Both the position numbers and the translations under genes were made by a program. Positions 34,179 to 44,703 of a stretch of 64,000 nucleotides of DNA are shown one piece after another. Under the pieces are notes generated by a model that did no database searches, was not told the DNA's origin, and saw only the letters and a list, made by a program, of their open reading frames with translations. The stretch spans positions 124,001 through 188,000 of the forward strand of contig JAEQBH010009467.1 in the NCBI GenBank assembly GCA_016808115.1. The letters are read 5' to 3'. Position 1 is the stretch's first letter, and every line of letters starts with the position of its first letter. The DNA comes from Tetrastigma voinierianum (taxonomy: Eukaryota; Streptophyta; Magnoliopsida; Vitales; Vitaceae).

Positions 34179-34700
34179 ATGTGGTGCCTCTTCGTGTGTT
34201 GTTTTACGTAGATTTGGAGAAGAACTGTGAAAAACTCTACACGCATTTGATCAATTTGATGCTTCTCGGCCTTAGGGAGTTAACGAAAATTTTATTTATC
34301 CTTAGTGTGAAGGAAAGAGCTTGAGCTCATCAAGTCCGGTTAGTTTGAATTGTCCTCCTTGAATGTGTTTTGAATATCCTCAAATTCCCTAATATGTGCG
34401 AGTTTCACTCTCCGCCCTGCCATGGAAGTAGCAAGGAGAAGTGGCACTAAGTAGTCCCAACGACCATTTCACCGTTTGGGGCACAATGCGAAGGGTTTTC
34501 AGTCATGGAGGGTGTATATCTTTCTCATAGACCTATAAGCATTGATTCCTCTCCACTCCCTGTTGGCTGCTGCTCCTCATGTGGGGTTCCATTTGATTAA
34601 GAGATTCAAGCCCACTTCTAGGCGGTTTCACATGGAATATTTGGTTCTCACTAACACACTTTGTTGTATTCTATCCTTTGGAACATAAGCAATTAGCTCA
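34179..34700 (-). pseudogene. gag N-terminal part of element G
   Basis: The minus-strand reading is split over frames. It contains NQMEPH (about 34600), then a stretch equivalent to a gag opening, RNFEDIQNTFKEDN-like residues near 34390-34350, LSFTLR near 34310, NSLRPRSIKLIK near 34285-34250 and FSQFFSKST near 34235-34205. The NSLRP / F-KFF / K-N-R pattern is the capsid part of gag and joins directly to FYQCWERY on the other side of C1. Confidence 0.6.
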
Positions 34701-34824
34701 GGACAACACCAACAAGAAATAAAAATAACTCTACCAAAAGGGGTTAATGTTAGTAAAAAAAAATTATTGAATTAACCTAGCAGTGAACTGCTAGGAAGAA
34801 TGAAAGAGATGATAGTTCATCAAT

Positions 34825-34846
34825 GCTTGTGATAAGGATCACAAGT
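34825..34846 (-). other. Conserved hairpin downstream of G PBS
   Basis: On the minus strand the stem is ACTTGTGAT / ATCACAAGC around loop CCTT: eight pairs plus one terminal mismatch. It lies 51 nt from the PBS because of an 18-bp duplication in between. Without that duplication the spacing would be 33 nt, as in A3. Confidence 0.75.
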
Positions 34847-34879
34847 GTTCAACAGTTCATCACTTGCACTAAGGCACCA

Positions 34880-34915
34880 TCCCCGGCAACAGCACCATCC
34901 CCGGCAACGGCGCCA
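34880..34915 (-). other. Primer-binding site of G, with partial tandem duplicate
   Basis: The complement of 34898-34915 is a perfect TGGCGCCGTTGCCGGGGA, matching the plant tRNA-Asp 3' end. An 18-bp step further into the element (34880-34890) repeats GTTGCCGGGGA, so the PBS and following bases are partly duplicated. Confidence 0.85.
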
Positions 34916-34917
34916 TT

Positions 34918-36154
34918 TGATTCACGTCCACTAGGGTATCTAGAATAAAAAAAATTTATACCTATTTCCTCTCTCTTTGTGTGTAGCTCTTGGGTATAAT
35001 TAGCTCTAAGGGTCGAACATAGGGATGGGTTTTCTTCGCACAAAAATGACTTACAATGAAGTTCAAAATGGTGAATTTGTTTGGATTTAAGGTTTGATAA
35101 AGGGGTTGATGATTTGAAAACTTGAATGAAATGAAATAAAATATAAAGAAGGTTCCTTGAAGTGTCGGGCCCTGCGGTCTTAGGTTCTAAGTGTCAATGA
35201 GGGGATCTCGGGCCCTTTTCCTTGCGGTGGGGAGGATGACCTATAGTCATCTCTTGAACCGGATATTCATTTGTCTACAAAACCTTAACCCCTAACAGTT
35301 CCTTTTGAAAAATAGCATTTACTAGGCATTAATGGTCTCAGACATTGAAAACTTATCTCCTTGACCCACCTTCCAATGAATAATACACATGGAAACTCAC
35401 AGAATCTCGTGGATCTAATAATGGCCCAACCATTGAACCTAAAGATTACCCAATCTGGGTTATTCAAAGTCGTCTAAGAGGTTGAACACAGGTTAGAAAG
35501 GAGACACATAAATGTGATGTCTGCATTAAGGCATTGAAACATGTTCACCTTAGATCCTTTGTCCAGTAGCCTTCCCCTTCAAGGATAAAGGGGTTTTAGC
35601 CACTCATCCTCTAAGTTGTCATCCTCAGAGGTTGTTTGGCAAGCGAGAAAAAGGGAGAAAGTGAAGGAAAATGGAAAGAGGCGGGAGCTACCAAAAGCTT
35701 GGCGCCAAAAAGCTTTATTAATGAACCAATATATTTGACTACTGATTATAGCATAGAGTTATCTAGTGTCGGCTAATTACAATCTATGAACTGGCCTCTG
35801 CATGAAGGCAATTAGGAAAAACAAGAAAAATACAAGAAGTCAAACTGTGGAGAATAATTTCATCGCGGCACTCTGAAATTCTTGTGCTGCGAATTGCAAG
35901 GGTGTTCTCTTACCCTTCTTTCCTCTGCTTTCTTCATGCTTTCTGGCAAACCTCTGAGTTCAGCTGATTCTATAGTTAAACCTGATTCTGCTCTTTGGCA
36001 TGATCGGTTCATAAAACTACAAAATTTTCCACAAAAAGCAATCAGTAGTATAGCTAGGACCTTAACGTGCCAACCAGGTTAATTCGGTTGATTATTACAC
36101 AAAAAGTGCTCAAAACTGTAATGAAGTCTGAGTGCTTATTTACGACGTAAATCA
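34918..36154 (-). mobile_element. 5' LTR of element G (family A)
   Basis: On the minus strand it starts TGATTTACGTCG at 36154 and ends CGTGAATCA before the PBS. It shares with the A1-A3 LTRs the TTTTGAGCACTTTTTGTGT segment near the start, GGTTAAGGTTTTGTAGACAAATG-like sequence and the hairpin GATGAC/GTCATC (35235-35251). At about 1.24 kb it is 0.2-0.4 kb shorter than the others. Confidence 0.7.
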
Positions 36155-37000
36155 GAAATCGGCGAAAAATGAGTAAAAAAAATCAGCGTGGTGCAAAATG
36201 TTGTCTTCGCAACATTATGATAAATCATCAATGTTGACACATACTATGGAGAAAGTCTTGAAACTATGGAAATGTCGCGACATCAATTGGAGAAGGGAAA
36301 GCAACGATGCGAGAAATGTTGTGACGTATAACAACTCTAGCATTAAATTATGTCCGCCATCGTCATGTGACCCTCTGCAGCAACAATGTCGCGACATCAT
36401 TTGAAGAAGGGAGGACTGCATGAGTTTCCGTGTCACAACATCAGTATAATGTCACGACATTAGCCAAAGCTTAAACACTTTAGACCTTCCATCAATGTAC
36501 GCATCGGATTAAATCATCGCGACATTCGATCGTGATCTAAGTGGTGGTGAATTAAATGTGGCGACATAGAATAAATGTATGACATAAACTCTTTGATGGC
36601 GAGAGGAGCTTCGTAATCAGATCAATGTCACGACATTGAACATAGCGTTCACGACGCCGGCGTGTGGACCGTTTCACAGTAATAGCAGCGCCAACGAGTG
36701 ACCAACGTAGCCGATGTCCGCGACACATCGGTCCCGAAGCTGAATAGTGAAATAAGTCCAATGTTGCGACATCGAATAAATGTCACGATATCAGTAAAAC
36801 TTGTTGGATGAAACTGGTAACAAGATACATAATGGCATTTATCGATTAGTAATAATACGAAAGGCATCGGTTCGGCCATGTTGCGACATCGATCGCAACT
36901 GACACAACTAAATATCGCCTTTAAAGTATGATGTTTGACATGGAATTAATATGCAACGGTATGTATCTCCATGTGGCAACATCATGCGACATGGACTCGA
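36155..37000 (+). mobile_element. GTCGCGAC-word LTR piece between G and A2
   Basis: It contains AATGTCGCGACATCA at about 36273 and 36388 and many variants (TGTCACGACATT, TGTTGCGACATCG) up to 36990. The words continue after A2 at 49518. I read it as part of the 5' LTR of element F, possibly one LTR with the E fragment at 27220-27930 split by G. The joint is inferred. Confidence 0.5.
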
Positions 37001-38420
37001 TGATTGAGTAAAAAGGTATATTTGAACCTATTTTTAATAGGTTTTGGCGCTTTGTATAATCTTTCATTCAACAATTGACATATTACAGTTACTGTTAATA
37101 CTCAATCATATTTTGTGACTAATTTTGTAGTTTTGCAAGACTTTTAATGCCAAGTTTGTCGAGTCATTCCAAGCATAGAAAAATTACAGGTAGGCTGGCA
37201 TTACATATCAAATGGAAAGAAAAGATATGAAGAAAAATAAAATGGCATGGAATCGGTTGAATAGCGGCGGGGAGCAATGGAGCGATGATGAGCGGGAGAT
37301 GAGCGATTAAGTGAATATCAAAATTAGCTATATAGTGAAGTCTATTCCTCATGAAATGTGCCGTGTTTTTGTGTTCATAAACTAGATTTTAATTTTTCTC
37401 CTTTCTACCCTCATTGTAACCGTTGAATCAGGTTAGTTTAGTGGTTCGCTTTGATTTAGCCAAGTATATAAGCCATTTATGGCTATATGACCTAAGTTTG
37501 GATTTTGGGAAGGAAGTAAATACGGGCCATTTTGTTTTTTGGCCCTTCACGTTCTCTTCTCTCTCCTCTTTCTCTCACTTTCTAGGCAACCAAACACCTT
37601 TGGATGACAACTCCAAGGATGTTTTTAAGCTAAAACCTCATATCCTTGAAGAAGAGGGTTGCTAGGCTTGGGAAGTAAGGTTTGCATTTTGTTCCCCTGT
37701 TTTTCATGCGGCATGTTTTGTCATTTGGATTGAATTTACGGCTTCTAGGTTTAACTCTTTGATGCCTTTCTTTGTCAATACTTGCTCTGGCATTTAGGGT
37801 TCGATGTATTCTTAACTGATACATTGATATCCATTAGTTATTATTACGAGCCCTGGAAGTAGGTTAAGAGTTATATTTTCTACTGTAGATGCATCCTCAT
37901 TGATCAAATCATGGCTGTCTTTTAGGTTTTGATGGTCTGTATTATTAGATCCTTGAAATTCATTAGTTGCCTTTGATCCATAGATGGAGTCAAGGTGATA
38001 GATTTTCACTGTAAGGAACCATAAATGCTAAATAAATGCTTTCTGTAAAGAGAAGTGTGGGGTTGTTTCAAAAATAAATGAAGAAATTAGTTAGAAGGTG
38101 ACTATAGGTCATGCTCCCCACATGAGGGAATGAACTAGAGGACCTCTTTGTAACCTATCAACCCAACCTAACGCCCAACACTTCAAGGATTTCTTTACAC
38201 TTTATTTTATTTTAACCTTATTTTTATTTTCAGTTTTAAACCCACAAAACCTCTTGTTTTTAACCAAACTTGAAATCCAAAACAAATTCATACATTTAGA
38301 CTCATAAATCCATTTGATGAAAACATCCTGTGTTGATCTAGGTAAGCTATACACAATAGTTACGGCAGTAGGGTAATTTAGGTTATAAGTACGATTCATA
38401 ACACCTCTTGGCACGAATTA
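37001..38420 (+). mobile_element. 5' LTR of A2
   Basis: It starts TGATTGAGTAAAAAGG and ends GCACGAATTA. The promoter candidate is GTATATAAG at 37464-37472, followed by a CTCTCTCCTCTTTCTCTC leader (37558-37577). The U5 hairpin is decayed near 38098. Confidence 0.8.
37464..37472 (+). promoter_or_regulatory. TATA box of A2 5' LTR
   Basis: GTATATAAG lies about 95 bp upstream of the pyrimidine-rich leader, as in the A1 LTR. The 3' LTR has only CTATATGAAG at the same place (48591). Confidence 0.5.
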
Positions 38421-38422
38421 AA

Positions 38423-38440
38423 TAGCGTCGTTGCCGGGAT
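38423..38440 (+). other. Primer-binding site of A2 (tRNA-Asp)
   Basis: TAGCGTCGTTGCCGGGAT keeps the core GTTGCCGGG. It differs from the consensus at two bases and lacks one G of the GGGG run. Confidence 0.75.
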
Positions 38441-38472
38441 GGTACCTAAGTGCATTTATTGAGCTATGGGCC

Positions 38473-38494
38473 GCTTGTGATCCTCATCACAAAT
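38473..38494 (+). other. Conserved hairpin downstream of A2 PBS
   Basis: The stem TTGTGAT / ATCACAA (7 bp) with loop CCTC lies 32 nt after the PBS. The outer pairs seen in A1 and A3 have decayed. Confidence 0.7.
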
Positions 38495-38663
38495 CTTGGT
38501 GAATTGGCACATATTTCACTTGTCTGTTTTCTTTTAGTTTCATAAAAAATAAAAATAAAAAAAAAAAGTTGTTGCAAGACTGTTTTTGGGTTGCCTAGCT
38601 TTTGCTACAGGAATCCATTTTTAGTGGATCAAAATTAGAAGCCAGCGGTTGGTACGGGTTACG

Positions 38664-39640
38664 TAGAGGAAAATTGAGCGTGATCAAATGGAACACCTAG
38701 AGGGAGAACAATACGGTCAATATGGAAGAAAACCTAGAGCATACATGTCGATGAGGGACTATAGAAACCTTCCATGGCAACAACTTTTATTGGAGAGAAA
38801 TCCCAGCTGTGAGTCGTGAGGTATGAAGACCCGATGGATAAGTTCACCATATGGTAGTACTTACAACCACTGGTTGGGAATCTACCTGAAATTCCTCATG
38901 AACCAGACCTCCACGATTATGCACATCACGAACCTCCATATTAGTACTTCAACTCAGTGATCACCTCAGTCACCTCAGCCACCACAGTCAATCCCTCCAT
39001 TTGAACAAGCCATTTTGGACCTTACCCAGATGGTGGATGACTTTGTGGCGGAAGCTTGAAAGGGTGTACGTGAATCGGAGAATTGTCACATGGAAGACAA
39101 TTTGAACAAAAAATTAGATGGGCTGAAAAATGATTTGACATAAATGGGGACAACACACCAAGGCTCATTAGAACACAATTGATCGCGACAATGTCCACGG
39201 AGGAAGAGTGCCAAAGTGACACGAGGCGAGGACGGTGTCAGCAACGGCCACACCGAGGCTTATAGAGTTTGTTGAATTATCGAGGGTTGTGCGAGATCCT
39301 CATATATGTCGCATTCTTTCGGAAAAAGAAAGAAGAAATCCCACCCTTTATAAGCGAGGAGGGTAGTGGAAGAAATAGTGGAAGAGCCCCAGAGGCTTGT
39401 TTGAAACCATTTCCCACATAATTGAACCCCACTTTGCCCTTCGACCACAAAGCCCAGCATCGATGGCCCCTCATGACCAAGATATAATGCTGCCTTCACT
39501 GCTACAATGACCCACTGACACCCACTGACCACCATCGCCTCTGAAGCTTGAGATTAGTGGCACGTCTGGAATTTGCCCACTACATCAAAAATAGCGGTAC
39601 ACTCCATATGTGGGTGATGGATTGGGGTACTGATTGGGAT
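38664..39640 (+). pseudogene. gag-derived remnant in A2
   Basis: This is the clearest copy of the family A derivative ORF. It opens DQMEHLEGEQYGQYGRKP, then AYMSMRDYRNLPWQQ (about 38730-38775), a Pro/Gln-rich part (near 38950-39000, QSPQPPQSIPPFEQ), ILDLTQMVDDFVAEA (39010-39055) and a helical KKLDGLKNDL stretch. The helical part corresponds to the gag-protease linker of element G. Stops follow Ala at 39058 and at several later points. No capsid core (CWERY, CPHHGF) and no protease are present. The product, if ever made, would not be a complete Gag. Confidence 0.55.
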
Positions 39641-39899
39641 TTGGAGCACTGAACCTCGGCATTCTAAGCTCAGCCCAATTCAAAGCTAAGGCCTGAGTGG
39701 TTGGGGAGACATAGTCTCCAGCTTTTGTTACTAATTTTTCTTGTTTTATTTCATTTTATTTATTTTATTTGGATTTCTATAATTTTTTCTTCTTAGTTTT
39801 CCCTAATTTTTTAAGTTAATCTTTGTTCTAAGCTTGTTTTCACTTTTACGCCAATTTTGCTGTAATTCTTGTATTAATTTTTGCGGTTGAATGGATTTT

Positions 39900-40020
39900 G
39901 AAGCGAGAAATGAAGATCGGCGGCAAGCGAGAGCGATGAAAATTTGTAATAATGGCAAAATTTTGCAATTCTCATGAAGTGGCAGATTTATTACATAAGC
40001 GAAATTTGCGCTATGTAGCC
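39900..40020 (+). repeat. GCGAAA-type words in A2 interior
   Basis: Words such as AAGCGAAATTTGCGC near 39998-40010 are eroded counterparts of those in A1 at 19940-20080, again ahead of the TA tract. Confidence 0.5.
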
Positions 40021-40088
40021 CAGCAGTCTGTGGGATGTCCCCATAAAAGACAAAATTTTGAAACCAGTAAAGTAAAAAACGTCTCCAC

Positions 40089-40103
<15 letters not shown>

Positions 40104-40120
<17 letters not shown>

Positions 40121-40121
40121 G

Positions 40122-40164
<43 letters not shown>
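40104..40164. repeat. (TA)n microsatellite in A2
   Basis: A TA run broken by one GC, directly after a poly-A tract (40088-40104). It matches the position of the TA runs in A1. Confidence 0.95.
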
Positions 40165-40166
<2 letters not shown>

Positions 40167-40384
40167 GTTATTTTATTTATTTTATTTTATTATTTTTATT
40201 CTTATTTTTATTTATTTAAAAAAATTATTTTTTTCTTTTAAATTTTTTTTATTTTATTATTTTATTTTATTTTCTTGTATAAAAAATATTTGTCCTCAAA
40301 AAATTTATTTATTTTCTTTTATTAAAAAATTGTCTCTAAAAAACATTTTTGTTTTTTTTATTTTATTTTATTTATTTTTATTAT

Positions 40385-40470
40385 TTGTAGCGAAATTTGT
40401 AGCGAAATTTTGGTATTATAGCGAAAAAAAATTTTGTAGCGAAATTTCGCTATTATAGCGAAATTTTATT
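40385..40470 (+). repeat. GCGAAATTTCGC words in A2 interior, second block
   Basis: TAGCGAAATTTGTAGCGAAATTTTGG and TAGCGAAATTTCGCTATTATAGCGAAATTT words occur in a run of about 80 bp. They bracket the TA tract together with the block before it. Confidence 0.7.
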
Positions 40471-41766
40471 TCTCCCCTTGTTTTGCCTCTCTGATTTTGT
40501 TGCCATAACTTTTTCATCGAACTCCGTTTTGATTTTATTTTAGTTGGAAAGCTTGAGTGTAGAATCTAAATATAACCAGAAAGAACACTTTTAAAATTAT
40601 TATAAATGTGTAATTTTCAAAATTCTCCTACTGGTCATTTTTTTTCTCTCTTTTCTTCTTCTAACTTGTTCATTTGAAGCCCAAACGGAGTGAATAAGGT
40701 GTCGATGGAAATCTTGCGAAGTCTCCTATCCAACAACGATCACATCTCATCAAGATAACATATTCCTAACCAATCACGAGCCACAATTGCGAGACCGTGA
40801 GACATTTGGTTAGGGGAGAGTTAGTGAAGGAAGTGGTTTACCACACTGTTATGTTTTTGTTACTATTTTGAGCAAGCCCATTTTGTGATGTTCAGTGGCT
40901 TGCTGGTTTCTTACACACAATGAAGCTGTTATATTATACGACATTTTGTTCAAAGCGCACCCATTTTTTTTTTGTGTTTGCCTAACTTTATTGGTTTGAG
41001 TGAAACTTTGTCCAATTCTATTGATGTTAGATTGGTTCCATGCCTAGTTGAGTGGATGATCAGTTGAACTCTTGTTTCTTTCCACCATTTTTCTTCCACT
41101 TTAGCTAACTACACACCAAGCACATTAGGTTTCAATGATAGGATGAAAAACTGCGCAACCTCCTTTACTTTGCACAACCTATCCTAGTGTCGTTGACTGC
41201 AGCTAATGAGTTAGGACCCCCATGAATAGAAGGCCAATAAATATTTCCCGAAATAAAAGAAAAAGAAAAAGCAAAAATAAAAAGAAGAAAAATTGTGGCA
41301 TGAAACCGACGCGATCAGAAATTGTATGGAAAGCCTTTAAGCCCGATGCCTAAACGTTGGTTGAAGACCCTTGGAAACTTAGTGTTAAGCTACATGGGTG
41401 GATGGGCGGAGTTTAAGCAGTTGTAGTCTTTGGAGTTCGTCATTCAAAGTCAGGGTGCCTGACCTATAGGTTTGTGGTCGAAAGATCCTCATGACTTGGT
41501 GCTGCCCTAAGCCTTAAGCGTTAGTCGTGAAGTTGGCGTCTGTTACGGACTTTGGTGAAGTCAGGCATGGCGTGCACCCTACAGCAAAAGGAGTTGTGGA
41601 ATAAGTGGGTCTGATCTATTCCAGTTGAACACAGCGCCACTAGGACTGTGAGAGTAGCTAGGTTGGAGAGAGTGCAATTTGTGATTTGTGTTTGAGAGCT
41701 AACCAAACAACTACTTTTAAAATTTTGGTGATTGCCAGTTGATCATCGAGAAAGAATCTTATTGTG
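40471..41766 (+). other. Non-coding 3' interior of A2
   Basis: It aligns with 20620-21950 of A1: GTTGGAAAGCTTGAGTGTAGAATC, AAGGTGTCGATGG, the purine tract (41253-41295) and the AGCCTTTAAGCC segment. No reading frame with recognisable motif. It continues on the other side of A3 at 47914. Confidence 0.6.
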
Positions 41767-41771
41767 ATTCT

Positions 41772-43440
41772 TGATTAGCTTCTTAAAGATGCATTTGAAC
41801 TATATTAGAATAGTTTGGTGCTTTTGCACAGCTAATCATGTCATATATACTAAAATTGAAGTGTTCTATTCTTAGTAAATAACATACATTAGTATTTTGC
41901 ATTTGTTTTAAACTTTTTACTTTTAGGTTAATATAAAGGTAGACAGTAGATGTGAGTTTGAACTCAAGTCTAAATATCATTAAACCCAAGTCAAGAAAAA
42001 CTTAGGCAGAATGAAAGAATGTGATGCGATTAGAAAACAGGAAGGCAATGCGGTGAAGGATCATTAGCGAATTTCAGCTAAACTATGAAAAGTATATGGT
42101 GCGAAAATTTATAACCTTAGCAAAAATTATAACTCTCGTAACCTTAAATTCGCTGAACCACCTCGGTTGTAGGCACCATTTTTAGCGAAAAAACGATTTA
42201 GCTACTCACAGAATTTAAGCTAGCTTAGCGAAATTTACATTATGGCGAATTTTCCATCCTTAGCGAAATTTCATGTTTTCGCTAGACCTGTTGATTTCGC
42301 TAGTTAGCGAAATTCCTCGACTATGAAAATTGATGCCTCGTCATGCTTGTAATTAATGTGAGCCGCCTCCGACTTTGGTGTATTACTTAATTGTCGATAA
42401 CTTAGCCAATTTCATAGGTTTTTGGTATTTTCATACCTTGAGGAGGCATATAAGCCCTCTTGTTTGTAACAAAGTGAACATTGGTGAACAATGCGTGGAA
42501 AGATATTTTTTGTAAGTTTTATTTTTGTAAAATAAAATCTTTTATTTTAGGTTTGCTTTTATTTCTTTCTCTCTTCTCTCTCTTCTTTCTCTCCCTTTCT
42601 AGGCTGCCAAACACACCTCTTGAGGATGACAACTCAAGAGATGTAGCCTAAGCCTCCTTTCTTGAAGAAGAAGCTAAGCTTAGTGAGCAGGGCATACCTG
42701 CATGTTGGCTCCTCTTGTATTAAAAGCTACGGGTAGTGTATTTATGGCTCTTATTCTCAAAACTTAGTTGCGTAACATGGGATGTTATTGATTTATTATC
42801 TCTCCATGCTTTGGGAGCATTGTTCTTTAGATGGTTTCTGAGCCTACGAGATAATATTTACATGTTAGGGTTCTTCAAAATTAAGGTTAAATAACATTTA
42901 CTGTTATTATTTTATGCTCTCTCTACATGCTTTAGGATGCGGTGCTCGGTGAGAGATGCGATGTTGTTCTTTAGATGGTCTTTACGAGAGCCTCTGAAAT
43001 GATAATTTAATGTTGGGTTTTAAACTAGATATATTGCATGCTACACGGCTTTGACTCAAATGGGAGATGTTTCATGGGTGAGTTTGCTAGTTAAATATAG
43101 ATCCGGTTATAAATGGACACTATATATTATGTCTGTGAGGATAAAACCGAGGACACTTGTTTGCCTAAATTGCGAGTTAGTGACCTAATTCTTCAAGATT
43201 GCTTTTCACTTTAACTTTCCAGTTTTACAATTTCAGTTTGCAAACCATTCCCATTGTTTTGAAACCCAAATCAGGAGATCGAATAGAAAGCCTTACCTTC
43301 ATGCAACGATCTGAAAGCCATTTTAGGATGAAAACCCATCCCGTGTTCGATCCTGAGCCATATACTGCGTGCTTGACTACGGCCCATTAGTAAACAGGTG
43401 TATATAAATTTTGTTGATTTTAAAGCTCAGCCTAGAATCA
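41772..43440 (+). mobile_element. 5' LTR of A3
   Basis: It starts TGATTAGCTTC, lacking the TG of the 3' copy's TGTGATTAATG, and ends CTAGAATCA. It has GCGAAATTTCGC-type words at 42060-42330, a TATA-like CATATAAG at 42447-42454 and a CTCTCTTCTTTCTCTCCC leader near 42570-42597. Confidence 0.9.
42447..42454 (+). promoter_or_regulatory. TATA box of A3 5' LTR
   Basis: CATATAAG in the context GAGG-CATATAAGCCC. The 3' LTR reads CCTATAAGCCCC at 46924-46935. Confidence 0.6.
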
Positions 43441-43442
43441 AA

Positions 43443-43460
43443 TGGCGCCGTTGCCGGGGA
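43443..43460 (+). other. Primer-binding site of A3 (tRNA-Asp, perfect)
   Basis: TGGCGCCGTTGCCGGGGA matches the plant tRNA-Asp complement at all 18 positions and starts two bases after the LTR. Confidence 0.95.
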
Positions 43461-43493
43461 TGGTGTCAAACTACTAATGGTAAGTTGAAGTGT

Positions 43494-43515
43494 ACTTGTG
43501 ATCAACATCACAAGT
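43494..43515 (+). other. Conserved hairpin downstream of A3 PBS
   Basis: A perfect 9-bp stem ACTTGTGAT / ATCACAAGT with loop CAAC lies 33 nt after the PBS. The loop differs from A1 (CCTC) while the stem is identical. Confidence 0.8.
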
Positions 43516-43689
43516 GAAGGTAACCTTTTTAACTCTTTTTGTAACCCAGTTAAGATGGCTGCGCAAGTTTATCATCACTTTACATTATTACCTGTTTGTT
43601 TTCATACGATCATTTTTTTCTTTGTTTTTGTTTCATATTAAAGTTGTTGCGGGGCTACATTTTAGGTTGCCCACAGCCTGCTGCCGAGA

Positions 43690-44640
43690 ATCCATTTTCG
43701 ATGGATCAAAAAATTACGAAGACAGCATTCGATTCGAGGTTACGTGGAAAAATTGGTGAGAAAATGGAATCCCCACATATGAGAGCAATACAGTCAGGAG
43801 GGTAACCTGACTTATGACAATGAGGGACTATAGGAACCTTCCATGGCGATGTGGCCTTAATAGAATCAAAACCCTGCAGTCTATGAGGTATAAAGACCAA
43901 TGGATAAATTTTTGTCTATAATGTTCTCAGCTTATACCTCCTGCTTTTATATCATTTTACACCAACTCCTCCTTGCGGCTTCAACCACCACCCTTATCCT
44001 GTTGAACAAGCATCTGATTCAGTAATAGTGGACAATTTCATAGAAAGGCAAAGGCTAGTGGCTATCGAGGCCAATCAGAAAACTGAGGCAGGTTGAGAGC
44101 TCATGAGCAAGAAATTGGATAGGTTCAAGTGAAATTGATCAAAAATTGGACGTGCGAGGAATGTCTCAAAAGCTCACCAAATCAGTTTGTTCATCAAGGA
44201 GGAGAATGCGGAGAAAATTTAGCCGGCCCGACACTATTGTGGGTGAGCATTCAATTGCGTGGGAGGTGAAGAGGAACCGACGAGAAGATCTATCTGAAGA
44301 CTGTGAGTCTTACAATTATGTGTAGAATATGGAGCCCATGGAAAAAAGGAAGAAGGAAACCTCCCCAATCTTTGATTGAGGGAGGGTAATGGAGAAGGAA
44401 AGAAATGGAAGAGCCCCATCGGTTCACTACCAAGCCCTTTGTGACAAAAACAACCTTTAGTACCCCCTCGAGCTAACCAAGTGTACATGCCCACGCAGCA
44501 AAATCAAAACAGCGTACATCACGGTAAGTCGACCCATCTTTGCATGTGCCGTAGGAACTGAAGATTAGTGGCCTCGTACATAAGTTTGACAATGCATCAA
44601 AGGCCTGGCGGTGCCTGTATGGCATGGCATAGTGGTTGGT
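43690..44640 (+). pseudogene. gag-derived remnant in A3
   Basis: This is the counterpart of the A1 and A2 remnants. A frame opens MDQKITKTAFDSRLRGKIGEKMESPHMRAIQ (43700-43795). ACAATGAGGGACTATAGGAACCTTCC near 43816-43842 encodes the shifted equivalent of MRDYRNLP. A linker helix follows (near 44100-44210). Stops occur throughout. As in A1 and A2, no capsid core or protease is found. Confidence 0.5.
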
Positions 44641-44703
44641 TGATGCGGTTCGGTTTGAGCATCCCGAACCTCTGCATTCTAAGCTCGTCGGTTCAGCGGC
44701 CTC

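Larger units (their letters stand above)
27931..36154 (-). mobile_element. Family A element G: LTR-gag-protease, 3' truncated, interrupted by C1
   Basis: On the minus strand: LTR (36154-34918), PBS (34915-34898), hairpin (34846-34825), gag (about 34700-34179 and 30032-29637), linker (29636-28640), protease (28640-28234) and the linker before reverse transcriptase (28165-27935). There it stops: no reverse transcriptase or 3' LTR is found. The LTR, PBS spacing and hairpin are those of A1-A3, so G is the coding relative of those derivatives. The base next to its LTR start is followed by GAAAT (36155-36159), a possible one-sided target duplication. Confidence 0.7.

Noticed and set aside
34179..34320. 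Second copy of the family C LTR end after C1
   Set aside because: On the minus strand this stretch reads as gag of element G and joins the gag segment at 30032, so it belongs to the host element rather than to C1.
43443..43460. Possible tRNA-Asp gene
   Set aside because: Only the 18 bases complementary to the tRNA 3' end are present, next to an LTR end. No cloverleaf follows, so it is a primer-binding site.
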